Assembly (NCBI GenBank): GCA_028752905.1
Contig: JAQNBH010000012.1
Span: 19,743,545-19,807,544, forward strand
Direction of reading: 5' to 3'
DNA from: Cladorhizidae sp. MBARI D1340-BT2
Taxonomy: Eukaryota; Porifera; Demospongiae; Poecilosclerida; Cladorhizidae
Length of the DNA: 64,000 nt
Part shown: positions 1 through 8,827 of the stretch, piece after piece
How the letters are laid out: every line of letters begins with the position of its first letter
Numbering within the stretch: the stretch's first letter is position 1
Program-made: the position numbers and the translations under genes
The notes under the pieces: generated by a model
Told to the model about the DNA's origin: nothing
Database searches by the model: none
Seen by the model: the letters and a program-made list of their open reading frames with translations, nothing else

Positions 1-254
1 AACATCCGTATATTCTGCATACATAGAATCACAAGATAGGTTTCTCTATGTGTTCTCTATCTTGATGCTAAACAGGTTAGCTTCATAGATTCTCCACACT
101 TCACTGTATAAACTTGATATATAGCTATTAAGGTAGGTCTCTCCCTGTGCTCTCTGTTGATATCAAACATCCATAATATTCTGCACGCTTCACTGTAATG
201 GACTTGATATGATTCGAATGATAGGTTTCATTATGTGTTCTCTATCTTGATATT

Positions 255-611
255 TGCCCTAATTTGGTCTATATGTTTCTCATTTTCCCCCCAAAAATCT
301 TGTTATTTTGCCGTAAAGCTCATAACATTTCAACACTTTACCCAAAAAAGATAATTTTTATATCACAGGATAGCCCTTCTAATTATCTGTCTTTTGTACG
401 TGCCAAAATTTTGAGTACTCTAAGTATTAGCAAGTGATGATGATTTGAAGTGGTAAGGTTTGCGATCTTTCCTGGCGTTTTCCAGTTGCCAAAGCGGTGG
501 CCTGCCAGTAAAAAACCACTACATTTATTGATAATCTGTTGACATGTTGCAGATAAGGGCCTTCTCTATCAGTTGACAAAATCTGGGACTTTGGTCTTGT
601 TAATTAGGGCA
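255..611. mobile_element. First copy of the MITE-like segment in the window (unit 1)
   Basis: TGCCCTAATT lies at 255-264 and AATTAGGGCA at 602-611. Inside are a C6 run at 287-292, an A6 run near 344, a GC-richer core near 465-510 that includes GCCAAAGCGGTGGC, and a direct 8-mer TTTGGTCT present near both ends (about 264-271 and 591-598). Nothing inside resembles a transposase. The internal region from about 435 onward is strikingly invariant between monomers, whereas 280-430 holds most of the variation. Confidence 0.6.
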
Positions 612-883
612 GTTATGACATGTTAGCTTCGTAGATTATCCACACTTCACTGAATAGACTTGATGTATAGCTATTAAGATAGGACTCTCTATGTGCTCTC
701 TCTTGATACCAAACATCCATATATTCTGCACACTTCACTGTAATGGACTTGCAAGATAGGTATCTCTCAGTGTTCTCTATCTTGAGCTAAACATGTTAGC
801 TTCATAGATTCTCCACACTTCACTGAATAGACTTGATATATAGCTCTAAAGGTAGGCCTCTCTCTGTTCTCTCTCTTGATACC

Positions 884-1048
884 AAACATCCGTATATTCT
901 GCATACATAGAATCACAAGATAGGTTTCTCTATGTGTTCTCTATCTTGATGCTAAACAGGTTAGCTTCATAGATTCTCCACACTTCACTGTATAAACTTG
1001 ATATATAGCTATTAAGATAGGTCTCTCCCTGTGCTCTCTGTTGATATC
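884..1048 (+). repeat. Subrepeat B (~165 bp)
   Basis: It begins AAACATCCGTATATTCTGC and ends GTTGATATC. Its second half is nearly the same as that of subrepeat A: TTAGCTTCATAGATTCTCC, then CACTTCACTG, then an ACTTGATATATAGCT stretch and a CT-rich end. Its first half is degenerate and about 8 bp shorter, with the expected CACTTCACTG module start replaced by ATACATAGAATCAC. It recurs at the same place in every monomer. The CAAGATAGG/CAAGTTAGG subfamily marker lies in this subrepeat. Confidence 0.88.
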
Positions 1049-1134
1049 AAACATCCATAATATTCTGCACGCTTCACTGTAATGGACTTGATATGATTCG
1101 AATGATAGGTTTCATTATGTGTTCTCTATCTTGA
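1049..1134 (+). repeat. Left half of split subrepeat C (86 bp)
   Basis: It begins AAACATCCATAATATTCTG and ends at CTCTATCTTGA. That is exactly where A and B would continue with GCTAAACATG or TGCTAAACAG; here the 357-bp segment follows instead. It contains a perfect 8-bp palindrome, ATTCGAAT, within GATTCGAATGATAGG, which A and B lack. Units 1-3 read CACGCTTCAC here; later units read CACACTTCAC, or CACATTTCAC in a few (for example units 28, 30, 36, 37 and 38). Confidence 0.85.
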
Positions 1135-1138
1135 TATT

Positions 1139-1495
1139 TGCCCTAATTTGGTCTATATGTTTCTCATTTTCCCCCCAAAAATCTTGTTATTTTGCCGTAA
1201 AGCTCATAACATTTCAACACTTTACCCAAAAAAGATAATTTTTATATCACAGGATAGCCCTTCTAATTATCTGTCTTTTGTACGTGCCAAAATTTTGAGT
1301 ACTCTAAGTATTAGCAAGTGATGATGATTTGAAGTGGTAAGGTTTGCGATCTTTCCTGGCGTTTTCCAGTTGCCAAAGCGGTGGCCTGCCAGTGAAAAAC
1401 CACTACATTTATTGATAATCTGTTGACATGTTGCAGATAAGGGCCTTCTCTATCAGTTGACAAAATCTGGGACTTTGGTCTTGTTAATTAGGGCA
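1139..1495. mobile_element. MITE-like 357-bp segment with 10-bp terminal inverted repeats, amplified in every monomer
   Basis: The left end TGCCCTAATT (1139-1148) and right end AATTAGGGCA (1486-1495) are perfect inverted repeats. Allowing mismatches, the match extends outward to TATTTGCCCTAATT against TAACTGCCCTAATT (12 of 14). Possible target-site duplications are TA (1135-1136 and 1498-1499) or TGA (1132-1134 and 1500-1502); I cannot decide between them. The segment has no coding capacity and shares no visible similarity with the ~170-bp subrepeats it interrupts. It recurs at offset about +254 to +610 in every monomer. I count 70 copies with both ends in the window: units 65 and 72 have lost the left end, and unit 73 runs off the edge. 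Short length, inverted termini and no ORF fit a non-autonomous DNA transposon. The superfamily is not assignable, and an unrelated ancient sequence with chance inverted ends cannot be excluded. Confidence 0.62.
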
Positions 1496-1498
1496 GTT

Positions 1499-1594
1499 AT
1501 GACATGTTAGCTTCGTAGATTATCCACACTTCACTGAATAGACTTGATGTATAGCTATTAAGATAGGACTCTGTAAGTGCTCTCTCTTGATACC
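1499..1594 (+). repeat. Right half of split subrepeat C (~96 bp)
   Basis: It resumes the subrepeat after the 357-bp segment. ACATGTTAGCTTCGTAGAT aligns with ACATGTTAGCTTCATAGAT of subrepeat A, and CACTTCACTGAATAGACTTG and a CT-rich end follow, stopping just before AAACATCC of subrepeat A. Together with the 86-bp left half it gives about 180 bp, near the length of the intact subrepeats. This split arrangement is the main evidence that the middle segment was inserted. Confidence 0.82.
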
Positions 1595-1767
1595 AAACAT
1601 CCATATATTCTGCACACTTCACTGTAATGGACTTGCATGATAGGTATCTCTCAGTGTTCTCTATCTTGAGCTAAACATGTTAGCTTCATAGATTCTCCAC
1701 ACTTCACTGAATAGACTTGATATATAGCTCTAAAGGTAGGCCTCTCTCTGTTCTCTCTCTTGATACC
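1595..1767 (+). repeat. Subrepeat A (~173 bp)
   Basis: It begins AAACATCCATATATTCTGC and ends CTCTTGATACC. It contains two ~85-bp half modules, each opening with CACTTCACTG and continuing into a (T)GACTT, GATAGG/GGTAGG, CT-rich, CTTGA series. The half-to-half spacing is 85 bp in unit 1 (731 to 816). This is the most complete copy of the subrepeat and the best proxy for the ancestral ~170-bp satellite unit. It carries the GCATG/GCAAG and AGGCCT/AGGTCT subfamily markers. Confidence 0.88.
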
Positions 1768-2652
1768 AAACATCCGTATATTCTGCATACATAGAATCAC
1801 AAGATAGGTTTCTCTATGTGTTCTCTATCTTGATGCTAAACAGGTTAGCTTCATAGATTCTCCACACTTCACTGTATAAACTTGATATATAGCTATTAAG
1901 ATAGGTCTCTCCCTGTGCTCTCTGTTGATATCAAACATCCATAATATTCTGCACGCTTCACTGTAATGGACTTGATATGATTCGAATGATAGGTTTCATT
2001 ATGTGTTCTCTATCTTGATATTTGCCCTAATTTGGTCTATATGTTTCTCATTTTCCCCCCAAAAATCTTGTTATTTTGCCGTAAAGCTCATAACATTTCA
2101 AAACTTTACCCAAAAAAGATAATTTTTATATCACAGGATAGCCCTTCTAATTATCTGTCTTTTGTACGTGCCAAAATTTTGAGTACTCTAAGTATTAGCA
2201 AGTTATGATGATTTGAAGTGGTAAGGTTTGCGATCTTTCCTGGCGTTTTCCAGTTGCCAAAGCGGTGGCCTGCCAGTGAAAAACCACTACATTTATTGAT
2301 AATCTGTTGACATGTTGCAGATAAGGGCCTTCTCTATCAGTTGACAAAATCTGGGACTTTGGTCTTGTTAATTAGGGCAGTTATGACATGTTAGCTTCGT
2401 AGATTATCCACACTTCACTGAATAGACTTGATGTATAGCTATTAAGATAGGACTCTCTATGTGCTCTCTCTTGATACCAAACATCCATATATTCTGCACA
2501 CTTCACTGTAATGGACTTGCAAGATAGGTATCTCTCAGTGTTCTCTATCTTGAGCTAAACATGTTAGCTTCATAGATTCTCCACACTTCACTGAATAGAC
2601 TTGATATATAGCTCTAAAGGTAGGCCTCTCTCTGTTCTCTCTCTTGATACCA
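1768..2652 (+). other. Gene-free statement for the array, shown on unit 3
   Basis: Reading one full unit in both directions covers the coding potential of the whole window. Stops occur in all six frames within each monomer, so the longest open stretch anywhere is about 92 codons. No rRNA, tRNA or snRNA signature, no gene promoter with a downstream gene, and no terminator hairpin with a U-tract is visible. Stretches elsewhere in the window hold the same content with minor changes. Confidence 0.9.
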
Positions 2653-5600
2653 AACATCCGTATATTCTGCATACATAGAATCACAAGATAGGTTTCTCTA
2701 TGTGTTCTCTATCTTGATGCTAAACAGGTTAGCTTCATAGATTCTCCACACTTCACTGTATAAACTTGATATATAGCTATTAAGATAGGTCTCTCCCTGT
2801 GCTCTCTGTTGATATCAAACATCCATAATATTCTGCACACTTCACTGTAATGGACTTGATATGATTCGAATGATAGGTTTCATTATGTGTTCTCTATCTT
2901 GCTATTTGCCCTAATTTGGTCTATATGTTTCTCATTTTCCCCCCAAAAATCTTGTTATTTTGCCGTAAAGCTCATAACTTTTCTACACTTTACCCAAAAA
3001 AGAAATTTTTTATATCACCGGATAGCCCTTCTAATTATCTGTCTTTTATATTTGCCAAAATTTTGAGTACTCTAAGTATTAGCAAGTTATGGTGATTTGA
3101 AGTGGTAAGGTTTGCGATCTTTCCTGGCGTTTTCCAGTTGCCAAAGCGGTGGCCTGCCAGTAAAAAACCACTACATTTATTCATAATCTGTTGACATGTT
3201 GCAGATAAGGGCCTTCTCTATCAGTTGACAAAATCTGGGACTTTGGTCTTGTTAATTAGGGCAGTTATGACATGTTAGCTTCGTAGATTATCCACACTTC
3301 ACTGAATAGACTTGATGTATAGCTATTAAGATAGGACTCTCTAAGTGCTCTCTCTTGATACCAAACATCCATATATTCTGCTCACTTCACTGTAATGGAC
3401 TTGCATGATAGGTATCTCTCAGTGTTCTCTATCTTGAGCTAAACATGTTAGCTTCATAGATTCTCCACACTTCACTGAATAGACTTGATATATAGCTCTA
3501 AAGGTAGGCCTCTCTCTGTTCTCTCTTGATACCAAACATCCGTATATTCTGCATACATAGAATCACAAGATAGGTTTCTCTATGTGTTCTCTATCTTGAT
3601 GCTAAACAGGTTAGCTTCATAGATTCTCCACACTTCACTGTATAAACTTGATATATAGCTATTAAGATAGGTCTCTCCCTGTGCTCTCTGTTGATATCAA
3701 ACATCCATAATATTCTGCACACTTCACTGTAATGGACTTGATATGATTCGAATGATAGGTTTCATTATGTGTTCTCTATCTTGATATTTGCCCTAATTTG
3801 GTCTATATGTTTCTCATTTTCCCCCCAAAAATCTTGTTATTTTGCCGTAAAGCTCATAACATTTCAACACTTTACCCAAAAAAGATAATTTTTATATCAC
3901 CGGATAGCCCTTCTAATTATCTGTCTTTTGTACGTGCCAAAATTTTGAGTACTCTAAGTATTAGCAAGTTATGGTGATTTGAAGTGGTAAGGTTTGCGAT
4001 CTTTCCTGGCGTTTTCCAGTTGCCAAAGCGGTGGCCTGCCAGTGAAAAACCACTACATTTATTGATAATCTGTTGACATGTTGCAGATAAGGGCCTTCTC
4101 TATCAGTTGACAAAATCTGGGACTTTGGTCTTGTTAATTAGGGCAGTTATGACATGTTAGCTTCGTAGATTATCCACACTTCACTGAATAGACTTGATGT
4201 ATAGCTATTAAGATAGGACTCTCTAAGTGCTCTCTCTTGATACCAAACATCCATATATTCTGCACACTTCACTGTAATGGACTTGCATGATAGGTATCTC
4301 TCAGTGTTCTCTATCTTGAGCTAAACATGTTAGCTTCATAGATTCTCCACACTTCACTGAATAGACTTGATATATAGCTCTAAAGGTAGGTCTCTCTCTG
4401 TTCTCTCTTGATACCAAACATCCGTATATTCTGCATACATAGAATCACAAGTTAGGTTTCTCTATGTGTTCTCTATCTTGATGCTAAACAGGTTAGCTTC
4501 ATATATTCTCCACACTTCACTGTATAAACTTGATATATAGCTATTAAGATAGGTCTCTCCCTGTGCTCTCTGTTGATATCAAACATCCATAATATTCTGC
4601 ACACTTCACTGTAATGGACTTGATATGATTCGAATGATAGGTTTCATTATGTGTTCTCTATCTTGATATTTGCCCTAATTTGGTCTATATGTTTCTCAAT
4701 TTTTCCCCAAAAATCTTGTTATTTTGCCGTTAAGCTCATAACATTTCAACACTTTACCCAAAAAAGATAATTTTTATATCACCGGATAGCCCTTCTAATT
4801 ATCTGTCTTTTGTACGTGCCAAAATTTTGAGTACTCTAAGTATTAGCAAGTTATGGTGATTTGAAGTGGTAAGGTTTGCGATCTTTCCTGGCGTTTTCCA
4901 GTTGCCAAAGCGGTGGCCTGCCAGTGAAAAACCACTACATTTATTGATAATCTGTTGACATGTTGCAGATAAGGGCCTTCTCTATCAGTTGACAAAATCT
5001 GGGACTTTGGTCTTGTTAATTAGGGCAGTTATGACATGTTAGCTTCGTAGATTATCCACACTTCACTGAATAGACTTGATGTATAGCTATTAAGATAGGA
5101 CTCTCTAAGTGCTCTCTCTTGATACCAAACATCCATATATTCTGCACACTTCACTGTAATGGACTTGCATGATAGGTATCTCTCAGTGTTCTCTATCTTG
5201 AGCTAAACATGTTAGCTTCATAGATTCTCCACACTTCACTGAATAGACTTGATATATAGCTCTAAAGGTAGGTCTCTCTCTGTTCTCTCTTGATACCAAA
5301 CATCCGTATATTCTGCATACATAGAATCACAAGTTAGGTTTCTCTATGTGTTCTCTATCTTGATGCTAAACAGGTTAGCTTCATATATTCTCCACACTTC
5401 ACTGTATAAACTTGATATATAGCTATTAAGATAGGTCTCTCCCTGTGCTCTCTGTTGATATCAAACATCCATAATATTCTGCACACTTCACTGTAATGGA
5501 CTTGATATGATTCGAATGATAGGTTTCATTGTGTGTTCTCTATCTTGATATTTGCCCTAATTTGGTCTATATGTTTCTCAATTTTTCCCCAAAAATCTTG

Positions 5601-8600
5601 TTATTTTGCCGTTAAGCTCATAACATTTCAACACTTTACCCAAAAAAGATAATTTTTATATCACCGGATAGCCCTTCTAATTATCTGTCTTTTGTACGTG
5701 CCAAAATTTTGAGTACTCTAAGTATTAGCAAGTTATGGTGATTTGAAGTGGTAAGGTTTGCGATCTTTCCTGGCGTTTTCCAGTTGCCAAAGCGGTGGCC
5801 TGCCAGTGAAAAACCACTACATTTATTGATAATCTGTTGACATGTTGCAGATAAGGGCCTTCTCTATCAGTTGACAAAATCTGGGACTTTGGTCTTGTTA
5901 ATTAGGGCAGTTATGACATGTTAGCTTCGTAGATTATCCACACTTCACTGAATAGACTTGATGTATAGCTATTAAGATAGGACTCTCTAAGTGCTCTCTC
6001 TTGATACCAAACATCCATATATTCTGCACACTTCACTGTAATGGACTTGCATGATAGGTATCTCTCAGTGTTCTCTATCTTGAGCTAAACATGTTAGCTT
6101 CATAGATTCTCCACACTTCACTGAATAGACTTGATATATAGCTCTAAAGGTAGGTCTCTCTCTGTTCTCTCTTGATACCAAACATCCGTATATTCTGCAT
6201 ACATAGAATCACAAGTTAGGTTTCTCTATGTGTTCTCTATCTTGATGCTAAACAGGTTAGCTTCATAGATTCTCCACACTTCACTGTATAAACTTGATAT
6301 ATAGCTATTAAGATAGGTCTCTCCCTGTGCTCTCTGTTGATATCAAACATCCATAATATTCTGCACACTTCACTGTAATGGACTTGATATGATTCGAATG
6401 ATAGGTTTCATTATGTGTTCTCTATCTTGATATTTGCCCTAATTTGGTCTATATGTTTCTCATTTTCCCCCCAAAAATCTTGTTATTTTGCCGTAAAGCT
6501 CATAACATTTCAACACTTTACCCAAAAAAGATAATTTTTATATCACCGGATAGCCCTTCTAATTATCTGTCTTTTGTACGTGCGAAAATTTTGAGTACTC
6601 TAAGTATTAGCAAGTTATGGTGATTTGAAGTGGTAAGGTTTGCGATCTTTCCTGGCGTTTTCCAGTTGCCAAAGCGGTGGCCTGCCAGTGAAAAACCACT
6701 ACATTTATTGATAATCTGTTGACATGTTGCAGATAAGGGCCTTCTCTATCAGTTGACAAAATCTGGGACTTTGGTCTTGTTAATTAGGGCAGTTATGACA
6801 TGTTAGCTTCGTAGATTATCCACACTTCACTGAATAGACTTGATGTATAGCTATTAAGATAGGACTCTCTAAGTGCTCTCTCTTGATACCAAACATCCAT
6901 ATATTCTGCACACTTCACTGTAATGGACTTGCATGATAGGTATCTCTCAGTGTTCTCTATCTTGAGCTAAACATGTTAGCTTCATAGATTCTCCACACTT
7001 CACTGAATAGACTTGATATATAGCTCTAAAGGTAGGTCTCTCTCTGTTCTCTCTTGATACCAAACATCCGTATATTCTGCATACATAGAATCACAAGTTA
7101 GGTTTCTCTATGTGTTCTCTATCTTGATGCTAAACAGGTTAGCTTCATATATTCTCCACAATTCACTGTATAAACTTGATATATAGCTATTAAGATAGGT
7201 CTCTCCCTGTGCTCTCTGTTGATATCAAACATCCATAATATTCTGCACACTTCACTGTAATGGACTTGATATGATTCGAATGATAGGTTTCATTATGTGT
7301 TCTCTATCTTGATATTTGCCCTAATTTGGTCTATATGTTTCTCAATTTTTCCCCAAAAATCTTGTTATTTTGCCGTTAAGCTCATAACATTTCAACACTT
7401 TACCCAAAAAAGATAATTTTTATATCACCGGATAGCCCTTCTAATTATCTGTCTTTTGTACGTGCCAAAATTTTGAGTACTCTAAGTATTAGCAAGTTAT
7501 GGTGATTTGAAGTGGTAAGGTTTGCGATCTTTCCTGGCGTTTTCCAGTTGCCAAAGCGGTGGCCTGCCAGTGAAAAACCACTACATTTATTGATAATCTG
7601 TTGACATGTTGCAGATAAGGGCCTTCTCTATCAGTTGACAAAATCTGGGACTTTGGTCTTGTTAATTAGGGCAGTTATGACATGTTAGCTTCGTAGATTA
7701 TCCACACTTCACTGAATAGACTTGATGTATAGCTATTAAGATAGGACTCTCTAAGTGCTCTCTCTTGATACCAAACATCCATATATTCTGCACACTTCAC
7801 TGTAATGGACTTGCATGATAGGTATCTCTCAGTGTTCTCTATCTTGAGCTAAACATGTTAGCTTCATAGATTCTCCACACTTCACTGAATAGACTTGATA
7901 TATAGCTCTAAAGGTAGGTCTCTCTCTGTTCTCTCTTGATACCAAACATCCGTATATTCTGCATACATAGAATCACAAGTTAGGTTTCTCTATGTGTTCT
8001 CTATCTTGATGCTAAACAGGTTAGCTTCATAGATTCTCCACACTTCACTGTATAAACTTGATATATAGCTATTAAGATAGGTCTCTCCCTGTGCTCTCTG
8101 TTGATATCAAACATCCATAATATTCTGCACACTTCACTGTAATGGACTTGATATGATTCGAATGATAGGTTTCATTATGTGTTCTCTATCTTGATATTTG
8201 CCCTAATTTGGTCTATATGTTTCTCATTTTTCCCCCCAAAATCTTGTTATTTTGCCGTAAAGCTCATAACTTTTCTACACTTTACCCCAAAAAGAAATTT
8301 TTTATATCACCGGATAGCCCTTCTAATTATCTGTCTTTTGTACGTGCCAAAATTTGACTACTCTAAGTATTAGCAAGTTATGGCGATTTGAAGTGGTAAG
8401 GTTTGCGATCTTTCCTGGCGTTTTCCAGTTGCCAAAGCGGTGGCCTGCCAGTGAAAAACCACTACATTTATTGATAATCTGTTGACATGTTGCAGATAAG
8501 GGCCTTCTCTATCAGTTGACAAAATCTGGGACTTTGGTCTTGTTAATTAGGGCAGTTATGACATGTTAGCTTCGTAGATTATCCACACTTCACTGAATAG

Positions 8601-8827
8601 ACTTGATGTATAGCTATTAAGATAGGACTCTCTAAGTGCTCTCTCTTGATACCAAACATCCATATATTCTGCACACTTCACTGTAATGGACTTGCAAGAT
8701 AGGTATCTCTCAGTGTTCTCTATCTTGAGCTAAACATGTTAGCTTCATAGATTCTCCACACTTCACTGAATAGACTTGATATATAGCTCTAAAGGTAGGC
8801 CTCTCTCTGTTCTCTCTCTTGATACCA
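2653..8827 (+). repeat. Subfamily block 2: units 4-10, mostly 882 bp
   Basis: The CT tract is the short form (CTCTCTTGAT). From unit 6 (4417) the CAAGTTAGG marker replaces CAAGATAGG, coupled with AGGTCTCTC in place of AGGCCTCTC. Units 6, 7 and 9 also share CATATATTCTCC and GCCGTTAAGC, so they descend from one amplified parent; unit 8 lacks both. Unit 10 (7945) introduces the rare TTTGACTACTC and ATGGCGATTT variants seen again in units 16, 18 and 24. Confidence 0.82.

Larger units (their letters stand above)
885..1768 (+). repeat. Representative full monomer (unit 2, 884 bp)
   Basis: This unit serves as the map for all others; offsets from any monomer start are nearly constant. In order it holds subrepeat B (884-1048), the left half of subrepeat C (1049-1134), a 357-bp segment with terminal inverted repeats (1139-1495), the right half of subrepeat C (about 1499-1594) and subrepeat A (1595-1767). 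Most length variation comes from three places: a C-run followed by an A-run inside the 357-bp segment, the nearby AAAAAAGA(T)AATTTTT stretch, and a CT dinucleotide tract just before the next monomer. The choice of start is arbitrary because a tandem array has no natural first base. Confidence 0.95.
1..2652 (+). repeat. Subfamily block 1: units 1-3, 884 bp each
   Basis: All three monomers are exactly 884 bp and share CACGCTTCAC in the left half of subrepeat C, a variant I do not see elsewhere. They also share TATCACAGGATAG where later units have TATCACCGGATAG. Units 1 and 2 share GCAAGTGATGATG; unit 3 has GCAAGTTATGATG. The CT tract before the next monomer is the long form (CTCTCTCTTGAT). No other feature is visible. 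Confidence 0.85.

Noticed and set aside
213..224. Pol III B box (GATTCGAATGA) with an A box (TTGCCAAAGCGG), suggesting a SINE or tRNA origin
   Set aside because: The B box lacks the conserved GG and CC flanks, the A-like motif lies about 280 bp downstream of it instead of upstream, and no cloverleaf can be drawn.
214..230. CENP-B box at ATTCGAATGATAGGTTT
   Set aside because: The TTCG and the central A fit, but the essential CGGG part reads GGTT, so the core does not match.
255..264. Telomere-like CCCTAA within TGCCCTAATT
   Set aside because: Only one hexamer per monomer, never in tandem; better explained as part of the inverted terminus.
255..611. Solo LTR (segment starts TG and ends CA)
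   Set aside because: The 10-bp inverted ends are longer than usual for an LTR, no 4-6 bp target duplication flanks the TG/CA ends (ATATT against GTTAT), and no primer-binding or polypurine remnants are seen nearby.
8179..8373. A 64-codon open frame, recurring at 13473, 15238 and 20533
   Set aside because: It lies across the subrepeat C/transposon-like junction and is open only in monomers where small indels happen to keep the frame. Most other monomers break it, and its translation is low-complexity, hydrophobic, AT-driven sequence with no domain.
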